A program made the position numbers and the translations under genes. A stretch of DNA of 64,000 nucleotides from F22 sp963668535 (GTDB lineage: Bacteria > Bacteroidota > Bacteroidia > Bacteroidales > Bacteroidaceae): assembly GCA_963668535.1 (NCBI GenBank), contig OY764867.1, positions 1,178,001 to 1,242,000 on the forward strand. Reading direction: 5' to 3'. Under the pieces are notes generated by a model. That model ran no database searches. It was given only the letters and a program-made list of their open reading frames with translations, and had not been told where the DNA came from. The first letter of the stretch is position 1. Each line of letters starts with the position of its first letter. Shown one piece after another: positions 16,735 to 25,633 of the stretch.

Positions 16735-17757
16735 CTAGCTCTCTTTTAGCATTGTGTACTGCCTTGGTTCTATATACCTAAAGGCGACTTTCAGTAAAAG
16801 GGCATACAACGTAGGGGCGTATCGATGTAACTTTAGCATCATTTTTCTCTTTGTATTACATGACTTATACACAGGTTGATGCAAAGATTGGCGCAAAAAA
16901 GCATGAATTTCTGGCAGTAAGGGTTGTAATATCTCATCGTGGTGCACACAGGATACATGCCATATATTTAGAGCCAAACGAACCAACTTTTCTTCTACGC
17001 TGATGATGTAATCTGTATCATGTGTCTCAACAAATGCTAGTCGTTCACGAATGACATCGTATTGAAATTTCAGATGATACGCCAAACTAAAATTGCCTCG
17101 ACTATGACGCAGTTCGTAATGATATAGGGGCTCTGCTAAACATCCTATGCTGTGGGCACGATAAAAATATTGATGCTGAATCACAAAGTCTTGGCCACGA
17201 AGCCACTGAGTATCAAACCGTAAATCTTCCCATATACTTTGGCTGTAAAATTTATCCCAAATAGGAGTTGAGAGATCTCCTCGATACATGCGTTTCTTCA
17301 CTTCACCTTCGTCAAGAATTTGAGTTGAGGGATATGGAAGATATTGTTCGACAGAGCCATCTTGATGGTAATATGTCGCTCCAAAAAGCACAATATCTAA
17401 TTCATTCGTATCGGCATAATCCACCAGATGAGCGACCGCATGACTATCTAAATAATCATCTGAATCAACAAACATAACATAATCACCGTTCATTTTATCC
17501 AACCCAGTATTGCGAGCAACACTAACTCCTTGATTCGGAATATGTATCGCTTCAATACGTTTATGCTTGAATGCATATTGATCTATAATATGTGTTGTCT
17601 CATCGGTAGAACCATCATCAATGACCAAGATTTGTAGATAAGTATATGTTTGGTTCAAAATACTATCTAAACAGGTCGCAATATATGTTTGGTCATTATA
17701 TACTGGTACAATGACAGTCACTAAAGGTTGATCTGGGTAAAATAAGGATTCAGACAT
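16735..17757 (-). CDS. Glycosyltransferase family 2
   Basis: This GT-A glycosyltransferase of 340 residues has the canonical GT2 blocks VTVIVPVYNDQTYIATCLDS, VIDDGSTDET and the metal-binding MFVDSDDYLD. The C-terminal third (about 220-340) is of unknown fold and lacks strong transmembrane segments. I place the start at 17757, five bases after the stop of the upstream GT4 gene. A longer frame from 17796 would overlap that gene. It belongs to the five-gene surface glycan cluster. The sugar transferred cannot be read from sequence. Confidence 0.88.
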   Translation of the reverse strand: MSESLFYPDQPLVTVIVPVYNDQTYIATCLDSILNQTYTYLQILVIDDGSTDETTHIIDQYAFKHKRIEAIHIPNQGVSVARNTGLDKMNGDYVMFVDSDDYLDSHAVAHLVDYADTNELDIVLFGATYYHQDGSVEQYLPYPSTQILDEGEVKKRMYRGDLSTPIWDKFYSQSIWEDLRFDTQWLRGQDFVIQHQYFYRAHSIGCLAEPLYHYELRHSRGNFSLAYHLKFQYDVIRERLAFVETHDTDYIISVEEKLVRLALNIWHVSCVHHDEILQPLLPEIHAFLRQSLHQPVYKSCNTKRKMMLKLHRYAPTLYALLLKVAFRYIEPRQYTMLKES

Positions 17758-17762
17758 AGGCT

Positions 17763-18896
17763 TTATAATAAGGCGTCTAAAACTTGGTTCATACACTTAT
17801 CGAAACTTATGGGCATCAACGAAGGACGCAATATGACTTGGTCGGCCACAGGAGTTTGGGTATATAGATATTCTTGGATAAGTTTAGCTAGTCGAGCTGT
17901 ATCCATATAAGGAAAAGTCGCTCCTTCTGCAGGCCCCAGCATTGAAGCAGCTCCTGCTACATCGGTACATAACACAGGCATACCAGCAAGCAAAGCTTCG
18001 TTGACTACGGCACCAAAAGCTTCAGATTCACTACATAACGCAAAAGTCTGCCCGATTAGATACCATGCAAGCAAGGCTAGGTCTTCGTAACGTCCAACAA
18101 ATAAGATTTGGTGAGCATAAGGTGTCACTGACGCTTGCTTCTTAAGTGCTTTTTCCGATTCTCCTTCGCCAACTATAATCAAGCGATCTTGTACAGTAGG
18201 CTTGCTCGCACAAAAGGCTGCTATAAGTCGGTCTACCCCTTTCAACGGGACTAGTCTACCCACAAAAAGAAGACAACGAGCATTTTGCAATGAATATTCA
18301 CTCAGGTACGTATTGGCTATTGGAATGGCTTGTGCTAGTTTGCTTCTAAAACGTCTGTCTTCCTGTATGATGGGCATCACTACTGGGCTACGTCGTAAAG
18401 CATAGGTGGATGCATAGTAATCGGCCACTTCTTGATTGACAACGATCACGCCATCCAATAAAGGTAAAAGAAGCTTTCTCTGCCAACGTGCTCCACCCTG
18501 CCAGCGCTTAGCCATATGCAGACTATCATCTATCATAGTCCAAACTTGTGGCACATGCTTTCCCGTAATCCACGCAGTGAGCTTGCACCATAATTTATGC
18601 AATAATGGGCGCCATGTCGTCATTGACAACTCGGAACCTATTAGTATGTCTGGATTAACATCACGTATAGCACGAGCATATCCACAAGCATATTCTTTGG
18701 TACCCACACGATATATTTTGTCAAAGAAATGACTTTCAAAAGTCGTCTGAGCACGCAAGGCATCATCATCAAAACGCTGTTCGATCATCTGCTGACGCGT
18801 AAAATAAAACGTAGCATGACTAGCAGCATCTATTCTATTAAAAAAATCGATGCGGTATGGGGCCAATGCGGGATGAAATATCAAGATTCGCTTCAT
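17763..18896 (-). CDS. Glycosyltransferase family 4
   Basis: This GT-B glycosyltransferase starts KRILIFHPALAPYRIDFFNR, as do many GT4 enzymes in Bacteroides capsule and O-antigen clusters. The C-terminal half has the donor-site segment CLLFVGRLVPLKGVDRLIAA and the E-x7-E region SESEAFGAVVNEALLAGMP. I took the ATG at 18896, which leaves one base after the flippase stop. An ATG four codons earlier (18908) would overlap that gene by 11 bp. It is encoded between the flippase gene and a GT2 gene and is probably translationally coupled to both. Confidence 0.88.
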   Translation of the reverse strand: MKRILIFHPALAPYRIDFFNRIDAASHATFYFTRQQMIEQRFDDDALRAQTTFESHFFDKIYRVGTKEYACGYARAIRDVNPDILIGSELSMTTWRPLLHKLWCKLTAWITGKHVPQVWTMIDDSLHMAKRWQGGARWQRKLLLPLLDGVIVVNQEVADYYASTYALRRSPVVMPIIQEDRRFRSKLAQAIPIANTYLSEYSLQNARCLLFVGRLVPLKGVDRLIAAFCASKPTVQDRLIIVGEGESEKALKKQASVTPYAHQILFVGRYEDLALLAWYLIGQTFALCSESEAFGAVVNEALLAGMPVLCTDVAGAASMLGPAEGATFPYMDTARLAKLIQEYLYTQTPVADQVILRPSLMPISFDKCMNQVLDALL

Positions 18897-18897
18897 A

Positions 18898-20376
18898 CTA
18901 TCTTTCATTTTTAGTCTGTTTCCCTAATAGATGGTTCAAGGATTCCATCAACACACGTACTTTAAGAAGATACAAGACACCTATATATAATGTGGCAGCA
19001 ACAAGCACCTTAATAGCCAAACTCACAACTAACGGCATAAAATGCACATAAGGTGTCAGCCATATACTCATAAGGACGCCTGAGCCCACACTCACTAAAG
19101 CGAGGCCAGCAAATGGGGCAATATCTTGAATCATCATCCAGAAGGAAAGAGCTATTTGTCTTTGGACAAAAACATGCCATACAAGTAGCCACAGGATATG
19201 AATAGTACAATACACGGTCACCATAGTGGATATTCCATAAGGGTAAACTAAAAGCATGGATATAATTTGCACGATCCCTAAAGCTATTGTGCATCCCATA
19301 TAAATCCCAGAACGTCCACGACTTATCAATAAATAGGTGTACAAGTTGATAATAGGAATAAAAGCTCCCATAATGGCTAATCGATTCAATAATAATGCAC
19401 TTGAAGCCCATTTATCGGTCAGGAGAAGTACAATCACTTCATGGGCAGTCACAGACAAACCAAAAAGTAAAGGAAAGGAGACAAAGGAGACAAAACGGAG
19501 CATTTTACGAAAGACACGAAGTTGACGAGCACTATCTTTGTCCACTTCTTTCAAAACTGGTTGTGCTACTCCTTGTACCATGGCGGCAATCATATTGACA
19601 CCCATCGTATTCCATTTCGTTGCTTGGCTATAGACTCCAACATCTTTAGTGGTGAAGAAACGACCTAAAAGCACTTGCAACAAATTATTGTTGAACTGTA
19701 AGAACAAATTTGTGACAAGCAACTTACTGCTAAAGCCTATCATTTCCTTTAACGGTTGAAAATCCCAGAAGAAAGTAGGCCGCCACTTTGATGATACCCA
19801 GAAACCTATTGTTGAGACAAGGATATAGCTAATGTTTTGAGCAACTAATCCCCAGTATCCTCCACCAGATAGGGCAACAGTTATACCAACTATTCCAGAA
19901 AACAGTAAGGCTATAAGCTGACATAAGCTACGTTGTTTAACTAGTAATTTTTTAGTCAGCATGGCTCCATGAGCTATCCCCGTACTAGAAATAACAAAAC
20001 CTAAAAAGACGACACGTGCCAGAGGTACTAATGAGGGAGTGCGATAAAAATCGGCGATCAATGGGGCACAGAAAAAAAGGAATACATATAACCCTACCCC
20101 CATGAAAGTAGAGAACCAAAAAACAGCATTATAGTCTTTATGTTCAATGTGGCGTCTATTAATAAGAGCCATGCCAAATCCACTATCTTGAAGCACACTG
20201 GCCAAAAGGGTAAAAACGGTCAGCATACCTACCATCCCATAATCACTCTTATTTAGGATACGGGCCAAAAAAATGCCAAAGGCTAGATTGAGAAGCAATT
20301 GAATCCCGTTGTTCAATCCTCCCCAAAACAAGCCTTTGGCAGTTTTTTGTTTCAGTGTCTCTTCTCCCATAGACAA
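18898..20376 (-). CDS. Polysaccharide/oligosaccharide flippase (Wzx-like, MOP superfamily)
   Basis: This inner-membrane protein of 492 residues with about 12-14 hydrophobic helices belongs to the polysaccharide exporter branch of the MOP superfamily. The N-terminal signature KGLFWGGLNNGIQLLLNL and the ARILNKSDYGMVGMLTVF segment are typical of Wzx/TuaB-type proteins. It would move lipid-linked oligosaccharides made by the adjacent glycosyltransferases across the inner membrane. It is the first glycan gene after metG and the small DUF3783-like gene. No polymerase (Wzy) or initiating transferase is recognisable in the cluster, so those functions must be encoded elsewhere. Confidence 0.88.
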   Translation of the reverse strand: MSMGEETLKQKTAKGLFWGGLNNGIQLLLNLAFGIFLARILNKSDYGMVGMLTVFTLLASVLQDSGFGMALINRRHIEHKDYNAVFWFSTFMGVGLYVFLFFCAPLIADFYRTPSLVPLARVVFLGFVISSTGIAHGAMLTKKLLVKQRSLCQLIALLFSGIVGITVALSGGGYWGLVAQNISYILVSTIGFWVSSKWRPTFFWDFQPLKEMIGFSSKLLVTNLFLQFNNNLLQVLLGRFFTTKDVGVYSQATKWNTMGVNMIAAMVQGVAQPVLKEVDKDSARQLRVFRKMLRFVSFVSFPLLFGLSVTAHEVIVLLLTDKWASSALLLNRLAIMGAFIPIINLYTYLLISRGRSGIYMGCTIALGIVQIISMLLVYPYGISTMVTVYCTIHILWLLVWHVFVQRQIALSFWMMIQDIAPFAGLALVSVGSGVLMSIWLTPYVHFMPLVVSLAIKVLVAATLYIGVLYLLKVRVLMESLNHLLGKQTKNER

Positions 20377-20388
20377 ATCTCTAGAATC

Positions 20389-20766
20389 TTATTCAGTATC
20401 TGACATTTGTCGATGTTCTTCGCTCAATTCTTTATGCAAGACCATAGGTGTCCAAGCCACATTATAGGAAGTCAATCCTGCTTTTAGGTTTACCTTAGGG
20501 ATACCTGCACCGTTATACTTGCTTAGGAAGCTACGTAGCGCTTGATCATCAAAATCGACAAAGAACAACATAGGATCTGCAAAAGGAACAACAGGAACAG
20601 TAGGTGGTGGAAGCATCACGTCTTTTATACCACATAAACGTCCCATTGGAGTACCATAATCTTGTAAGCCGATTTCTTTGGCCTGTATGTCCAAAGTTCC
20701 ACAAAGCTGCTCAATGGCGGCTTTGTGTTGACTAGGTATATTAAAAAGCAAGATTTGTTTTTTCAT
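20389..20766 (-). CDS. DUF3783-like small protein
   Basis: This 125-residue soluble protein has no signal peptide or transmembrane helix. The overall pattern (MKKQILLFNIPSQHKAAIEQ, a central proline-rich stretch LPPPTVPVVPF, then PMLFFVDFDDQALRSFLSKY) resembles the DUF3783 family, and the molecular function is unknown. It begins 6 bp after metG and ends 12 bp before the flippase gene, so it is in one transcription unit with both. The assignment to DUF3783 is by recall of the family pattern and should be treated as tentative. Confidence 0.7.
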   Translation of the reverse strand: MKKQILLFNIPSQHKAAIEQLCGTLDIQAKEIGLQDYGTPMGRLCGIKDVMLPPPTVPVVPFADPMLFFVDFDDQALRSFLSKYNGAGIPKVNLKAGLTSYNVAWTPMVLHKELSEEHRQMSDTE

Positions 20767-20772
20767 ATTACT

Positions 20773-22812
20773 TTATTTTACTTCACTACCAGGTTTTACC
20801 TCACGATCTGGAGTTATTACAGCTAGGCTACCATCTACATTTTCAGCAGATAAGATCATGCCTTCACTAACTACTCCCTTTAATTTACGCGGAGCTAAAT
20901 TGGCCACAAAACAGACTTGCTTGCCAACCAATTCTTCAGGTTTGTAGTGCTGTGCAATACCTGATACAATAGTGCGTTTTTCTAAGCCATCGTCAATTAA
21001 AAATTGAAGCAGCTTATTGGCCTTAGGTACTTTATTACATTCAAGTACAGTACCTACACGTACATCCAGTTTCATGAAATCATCAAATTCGATATTAGAA
21101 CGGATTTCTTTTGCACGGTAATTGGCCTCTTCATTGGCACGCTTAGTGTCCAATAATTTCTGAACTTGTGCTTCAATAGTTTCATCCTCAATCTTTTCAA
21201 ACAATAGAGATGGCTTATTGATCTTATGCCCAGCAGGAAGTAAGTCGGTACGACCTAGATCAGCCCAATTGAAAGACTCCATATTGATCATGTCGCGAAG
21301 CGTTTGACTACTAAAAGGTAAGAAAGGCTCAAAGGCAATAGCTAGATTGGCCACCAACTGCAAACTAATATGCATAATCGTTTCAACACGCGACATATCT
21401 GTCTTAGCAAGTTTCCATGGTTCTGTATCTGCCAAATACTTGTTACCAATACGAGCCAAATTCATCGCTTCTTTCTGCGCATCGCGGAATTTAAAGATAT
21501 TCAACAAGCGTTCAACTTCTTGCTTCACATCGGCAAATTCTTGTATAGTTTTCTGGTCGTAATCAGTCAACTCGCCCATGGCAGGTATGACACCATCAAA
21601 ATATTTATTGGTCAAGACAAGCGCACGATTCACGAAATTGCCATACACTGCCACCAACTCATTATTATTGCGTGCTTGAAAATCTTTCCAAGTAAAATCA
21701 TTGTCTTTCGTTTCTGGTGCATTAGCTGTCAACACATAACGAAGCACATCTTGCTTACCTGGGAAATCCTCCAAGTATTCATGCAACCATACTGCCCAGT
21801 TTCTTGATGTAGAGATTTTATCTCCTTCAAGATTTAAGAACTCATTGCTAGGCACATTATCTGGAAGGATATAGCTACCTTCCGCTTTCAACATAGCTGG
21901 AAAAACAATACAGTGAAACACAATATTATCCTTTCCAATAAAATGTACTAGACGAGTATCTTCATCCTTCCACCATTTTTCCCATGTATCTGGAAGTAAT
22001 TCTTTAGTATTGCTTATATACCCAATAGGGGCATCAAACCAAACATATAGTACTTTGCCTTCTGCACCTTCTACTGGCACAGGTACGCCCCAGTTCAAGT
22101 CACGACTAACCGCTCTTGGGTGCAAGCCCATATCTAACCAACTTTTACATTGACCGTATACATTAGGGCGCCACTCTTTGTGCTCTTCTAAGATCCATTT
22201 ACGCAGCCAAGGTTCGTGCTTATCTAAAGGAAGATACCAGTGCTTTGTTTCCTTCATGACAGGTTTACTTCCGCTAATAGCACTCTTTGGATTAATCAAA
22301 TCTGTTGCATTCAAGGAAGTACCGCAGTTTTCACATTGGTCGCCATAAGCATTTTCATTGTGACAATGAGGACATTCACCTGTAATATATCGGTCAGCCA
22401 AGAATTGCTTGGCTTCTTCATCGTAATACTGTTCCGAAGTCTGCTCTACAAACTCCCCCTTATCATAAAGAGTTCTAAAGAAATCAGATGCTAATTTTTT
22501 ATGCGTCTCTGAAGTAGTACGACTATAGATATCGAAGCTGATACCAAAATCTGAAAAAGCTTTCTTGATAATACCATGATAACGATCGACTACATCTTGG
22601 GGAGTAATTCCTTCCTTCTTAGCACGGATAGTAATAGGTACCCCATGTTCATCTGATCCACCAATAAATAGTACATCTTCTCCTTTCAAACGTAGATAAC
22701 GTACATAAATATCTGCGGGAACATATACACCAGCTAGGTGACCAATATGTACTGGACCGTTGGCATAAGGCAGAGCCGACGTCACGGTGGTGCGCTTAAA
22801 TTGCTTTTCCAT
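20773..22812 (-). CDS. metG: Methionyl-tRNA synthetase
   Basis: This enzyme charges tRNA-Met and initiator tRNA with methionine. The class I HIGH motif is in PYANGPVHIGHLAGVY. The second signature appears as DKISTSRN in place of KMSKS, as in a branch of MetRS enzymes. A zinc knuckle with four cysteines (CPHCHNENAYGDQCENCG) is present. The C-terminal ~110 residues are an EMAP/Arc1p-like tRNA-binding domain (KLDVRVGTVLECNKV) that supports dimerisation, giving the 679-residue long form. A -7 element sits upstream at 22856-22849. The gene heads the transcription unit that continues into glycan assembly genes. Confidence 0.96.
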   Translation of the reverse strand: MEKQFKRTTVTSALPYANGPVHIGHLAGVYVPADIYVRYLRLKGEDVLFIGGSDEHGVPITIRAKKEGITPQDVVDRYHGIIKKAFSDFGISFDIYSRTTSETHKKLASDFFRTLYDKGEFVEQTSEQYYDEEAKQFLADRYITGECPHCHNENAYGDQCENCGTSLNATDLINPKSAISGSKPVMKETKHWYLPLDKHEPWLRKWILEEHKEWRPNVYGQCKSWLDMGLHPRAVSRDLNWGVPVPVEGAEGKVLYVWFDAPIGYISNTKELLPDTWEKWWKDEDTRLVHFIGKDNIVFHCIVFPAMLKAEGSYILPDNVPSNEFLNLEGDKISTSRNWAVWLHEYLEDFPGKQDVLRYVLTANAPETKDNDFTWKDFQARNNNELVAVYGNFVNRALVLTNKYFDGVIPAMGELTDYDQKTIQEFADVKQEVERLLNIFKFRDAQKEAMNLARIGNKYLADTEPWKLAKTDMSRVETIMHISLQLVANLAIAFEPFLPFSSQTLRDMINMESFNWADLGRTDLLPAGHKINKPSLLFEKIEDETIEAQVQKLLDTKRANEEANYRAKEIRSNIEFDDFMKLDVRVGTVLECNKVPKANKLLQFLIDDGLEKRTIVSGIAQHYKPEELVGKQVCFVANLAPRKLKGVVSEGMILSAENVDGSLAVITPDREVKPGSEVK

Positions 22813-22848
22813 ATTTCTATCTTTATATTTTATTTGTTTTTATTCCTG

Positions 22849-22856
22849 CAAAGATA
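22849..22856 (-). promoter_or_regulatory. -7 promoter element of metG
   Basis: TATCTTTG on the minus strand fits TAnnTTTG, 36 bp upstream of the metG start. I see no riboswitch-like structure in the short leader. Confidence 0.55.
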
Positions 22857-22983
22857 AGGTTTTTCTGCTAGGACATAGCGACTATGAGTTATAAATAATA
22901 AGAAAGAGAAGGAAAAACATATGGTAGAGAAAGAAAAAAAAGTGTATTAATTCTATATATATGTAGTCAGGCATATCCTTTTG

Positions 22984-23014
22984 TTTGTTTATTCGTCAAA
23001 AAAACGTACTTTTG
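22984..23014 (+). promoter_or_regulatory. Promoter of the peptide transporter gene
   Basis: TTTG (22984-22987), a 19-bp spacer and TACTTTTG (23007-23014) form a canonical Bacteroidota promoter, with a leader of about 55 nt. Confidence 0.7.
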
Positions 23015-23074
23015 CAAAATCATTAGGTATATAGAAAATAAAAAGATAATAATAAATCAACAACCGCTTACACA

Positions 23075-24667
23075 ATGAGTACAACAAAAAGACACCCTAA
23101 GGGGCTTTACTTATTGTTCGCCACAGAAATGTGGGAACGCTTTAGTTATTATGGTATGCGTAGTATCTTCACGCTTTACCTCATCCAAGCACTTTTACTA
23201 GACAAGGCTTATGCTGCACAGATATATGGTAGTTATCAAGGACTTGTCTATCTAACACCCTTATTGGGGGGGTATATTGCCGATCGTTATTGGGGAAATA
23301 GACGTAGTATCCTTACAGGGGGACTGCTTATGGCGCTTGGTCAATTCTTAATGTTTTTCAGTGCTTCATACTCACACGCTGAGAACAAAGGATTTTCGAT
23401 GATGATGATGATGATTGGACTTGGGTTCTTGATTTTAGGGAACGGCTTTTTTAAACCAAATATCTCATCTATGGTAGGGGATTTGTATTCTCCTACAGAT
23501 TCGCGTAAAGACTCTGCATTTACGATTTTTTATATGGGTATCAACCTAGGTGCATTTATCGCTCCACTTTGGTGTGGATTTGTAGGAGACACGGGACACC
23601 CAGAAGATTTCAAATGGGGATTTTTATCTGCTGGTGTTGGTATGATATTCAGTGTAATTATCTTCATGGCTTTCAAAAACAAATTTTTGAGACGACCTGA
23701 CGGATCAGCAATAGGCATGGCACCAACTGCTAATGACCTAGTAGCTCCAGTAGAAGAAGAGAAAGACACAGCCTCAACCACCCAAACGTCAGAAAAAGGA
23801 ATGCCTTGGAAACGAATCGCCATGAGCGTTGGACTTTTCATCATTGTACTGTTATTATTTAGTGTCAATTTTAGTGTTTTCACGGGGGAAGGTACTTTAT
23901 TTGCCAATGCTGACTGGATTGGTGCTATAATTTTTGCAGGGACCGTAGCTGTTCCTGTATTTGTAGTGACAGATCCGTCATTAAGTAAAATAGAAAGAAC
24001 TCGTATTATTGTTATATTTATCATAGCATTCTTCGTTATTTTCTTCTGGGCAGCCTTTGAACAAGCAGGTGCTTCTTTGACCTACTTTGCTTCGGAACAA
24101 ACCAACAGAATTGTTATGGGATGGGAAATGCCTACATCATACTTCCAATCATTCAACGCAATATTCGTAGTTACGCTTGCTCCAGTATTTGCCATGATTT
24201 GGTCTATGTTAGGTAAAAAGAAAATCGAACCTTCGAGTCCAACCAAGCAAGCACTAGGATTATTCTTATTGGCCCTTGGTTATTTAGTCATTGCTTTTGG
24301 CGTAAAAGATATAGCTCCAGGTGAAAAGAGCAGTATCTTATGGATTACTGCTTTATATCTACTACATACCATGGGAGAACTCTGTTTATCACCAATCGGA
24401 TTGTCTATGGTTAGTAAATTATCTCCTGTTAGATTCAGCAGTTTACTAATGGGGGTATGGTTCTTATCCACTGCTGCTGCCAATAAGTTTGCTGGTATTT
24501 TGAGTAGTTATTATCCAGAGGGCGGAGCAGTCAAATCATTTATGGGATACCAAGTCGCAACACTATATGACTTCTTTATGTTATTTGTCTTCATGGCTGG
24601 TGCTGCAGCCGTAATCTTGTTCCTACTTTCTAAAAAGCTACAGAACATGATGGGTGGTATTGAATAA
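23075..24667 (+). CDS. POT family di-/tripeptide:proton symporter
   Basis: This inner-membrane transporter of 530 residues belongs to the proton-coupled oligopeptide transporter family. The N-terminal ExxERFSYYG motif (EMWERFSYYG) is visible, as is the second POT signature GNGFFKPNISSMVGDLY. About 12-14 hydrophobic helices are present, with a charged loop near residues 215-245. It would import di- and tripeptides with protons. The gene is monocistronic, with its own promoter and a strong terminator at 24689-24727. Confidence 0.94.
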   Translation: MSTTKRHPKGLYLLFATEMWERFSYYGMRSIFTLYLIQALLLDKAYAAQIYGSYQGLVYLTPLLGGYIADRYWGNRRSILTGGLLMALGQFLMFFSASYSHAENKGFSMMMMMIGLGFLILGNGFFKPNISSMVGDLYSPTDSRKDSAFTIFYMGINLGAFIAPLWCGFVGDTGHPEDFKWGFLSAGVGMIFSVIIFMAFKNKFLRRPDGSAIGMAPTANDLVAPVEEEKDTASTTQTSEKGMPWKRIAMSVGLFIIVLLLFSVNFSVFTGEGTLFANADWIGAIIFAGTVAVPVFVVTDPSLSKIERTRIIVIFIIAFFVIFFWAAFEQAGASLTYFASEQTNRIVMGWEMPTSYFQSFNAIFVVTLAPVFAMIWSMLGKKKIEPSSPTKQALGLFLLALGYLVIAFGVKDIAPGEKSSILWITALYLLHTMGELCLSPIGLSMVSKLSPVRFSSLLMGVWFLSTAAANKFAGILSSYYPEGGAVKSFMGYQVATLYDFFMLFVFMAGAAAVILFLLSKKLQNMMGGIE

Positions 24668-24682
24668 TCAATAATCTTAACA

Positions 24683-24732
24683 AAAAAGTCCCTGCCGTGG
24701 TATATTGTGTATATCATGGCAGGGATTTTTTT
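24683..24732. terminator. Strong intrinsic terminator after the peptide transporter gene
   Basis: A continuous 15-bp stem starts CCCTGCC and closes GGCAGGG. It is flanked by six A on the left and seven T on the right, so it can act in both directions. Confidence 0.9.
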
Positions 24733-24915
24733 GTTATATGAGACCATATAAACGAGCTAGCAATTCAACGATTTCTCATAAAAAAGAGGACAAGAAGCAG
24801 AAATAATTCAAACACACCATTGCTTCTTACGAAAAAACGCTCGAAATATCCAGTTTACCTATCATGTGATCACAATTCATAAAAGCGCCTGTAAATAAGG
24901 CGTTTTGAAATAACA

Positions 24916-25021
24916 TGCGAATTATTTGCGTATTAAATTTCGCAAGAAATTCCCATTTTTAAAATGCGAATTATTTGCGAATTGCAATTTGCCTTATGAT
25001 TATTAGAAAGTCATACCTTTG
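24916..25021 (+). promoter_or_regulatory. Doubled TGCGAATT direct-repeat operator and promoter of the PH-domain gene
   Basis: The 393-bp gap after the peptide transporter holds two copies of a direct-repeat element. Copy one is TGCGAATTATT (24916) followed by TGCGTATT (24927). Copy two, 49 bp on, is TGCGAATTATT (24965) followed by TGCGAATT (24976). TTTG follows at 24988, and the -7 element TACCTTTG is at 25014-25021. The second half-site starts 38 bp before the -7 element, exactly as at the two other loci with this repeat. Upstream, GGCGTTTTGAAA (24899-24910) and a CGCCT-N7-AGGCG inverted repeat are also shared with the 29.4-kb site. I see no gene between 24733 and 25060. Confidence 0.7.
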
Positions 25022-25060
25022 CATTGTAACAAAAAAGTATGATTAAAAATTCAACCAGTT

Positions 25061-25540
25061 ATGGCAAAATCAATGAACTGTGCATTCAACTGTAACTCTA
25101 TATTAACGACTATAATTCCTATAGTCTGTTTCTCTCCTTTATATTTACTTGATTTACAAAATCCGGTATACACCATCATATTACGAGTTATCACTACAAT
25201 ACTCATTTTATCAATGAATATTGGTTTCTTTTTTCACCCATGGAAAATCACTTATAAAAACCAGATGCTATTTATTCGAACAATAGCCAAAACCTACAAA
25301 GTTAAACTTCGTTGGTGCTGCTATGATGATTTCAATCCAGATCGTTTACAAGACAGTAAACAGATTATTGGCTCAAATGGTGCATGGGGACATTTTGGTA
25401 TTTATGAAGATTATAAGATTGGTCGATATCGTGTATGCGCTACACAAGCAGACAACTTGATTATCATTTACAGAGATGGTCATCTACCATTAGTTGTCAA
25501 CGACTTTATGCCTCTGTTTGATTATTCACCCTCGATATAA
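25061..25540 (+). CDS. Small membrane protein with bacterial PH-like domain
   Basis: This 159-residue protein has two hydrophobic helices in the N-terminal half (about 13-31 and 36-60). A soluble domain of about 95 residues follows, whose pattern (KNQMLFIRT, then IIGSNGAWGHFGIYEDYKIG, then RYRVCATQADNLIIIYRDG) resembles bacterial pleckstrin-homology domain proteins. The function is unknown, and these proteins are generally membrane-anchored and cytoplasm-facing. It is a single-gene transcript behind the TGCGAATT operator and ends at a strong hairpin. Its promoter pattern links it to the DUF3244-like operon and the bacteriocin-like pair. Confidence 0.75.
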   Translation: MAKSMNCAFNCNSILTTIIPIVCFSPLYLLDLQNPVYTIILRVITTILILSMNIGFFFHPWKITYKNQMLFIRTIAKTYKVKLRWCCYDDFNPDRLQDSKQIIGSNGAWGHFGIYEDYKIGRYRVCATQADNLIIIYRDGHLPLVVNDFMPLFDYSPSI

Positions 25541-25576
25541 ACAAAACATCATATCCACACTTAGTATTGCATTTTC

Positions 25577-25616
25577 ACTGCTTTAAGATGTACTTCGGTA
25601 CACTTAAAGCAGTTTT
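25577..25616. terminator. Intrinsic terminator between the PH-domain gene and the TPR regulator
   Basis: A long stem opening ACTGCTTTAAG and closing CTTAAAGCAGT, with a UUCG tetraloop and one bulged A, is followed by T4. It lies between converging genes. Confidence 0.85.
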
Positions 25617-25633
25617 CATATATATGGTATAGA

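Noticed and set aside
20773..22812. MetRS missing its KMSKS motif
   Set aside because: The position reads KISTS, a variant known in a branch of MetRS enzymes, and all other features are intact.
22813..23074. T-box or SAM riboswitch ahead of metG
   Set aside because: The leader from the -7 element is only about 30 nt and no characteristic elements were found.
23530..24024. 164-codon open frame antisense to the peptide transporter gene
   Set aside because: It is a shadow of the transmembrane coding sequence on the other strand, with no promoter, start context or family resemblance.
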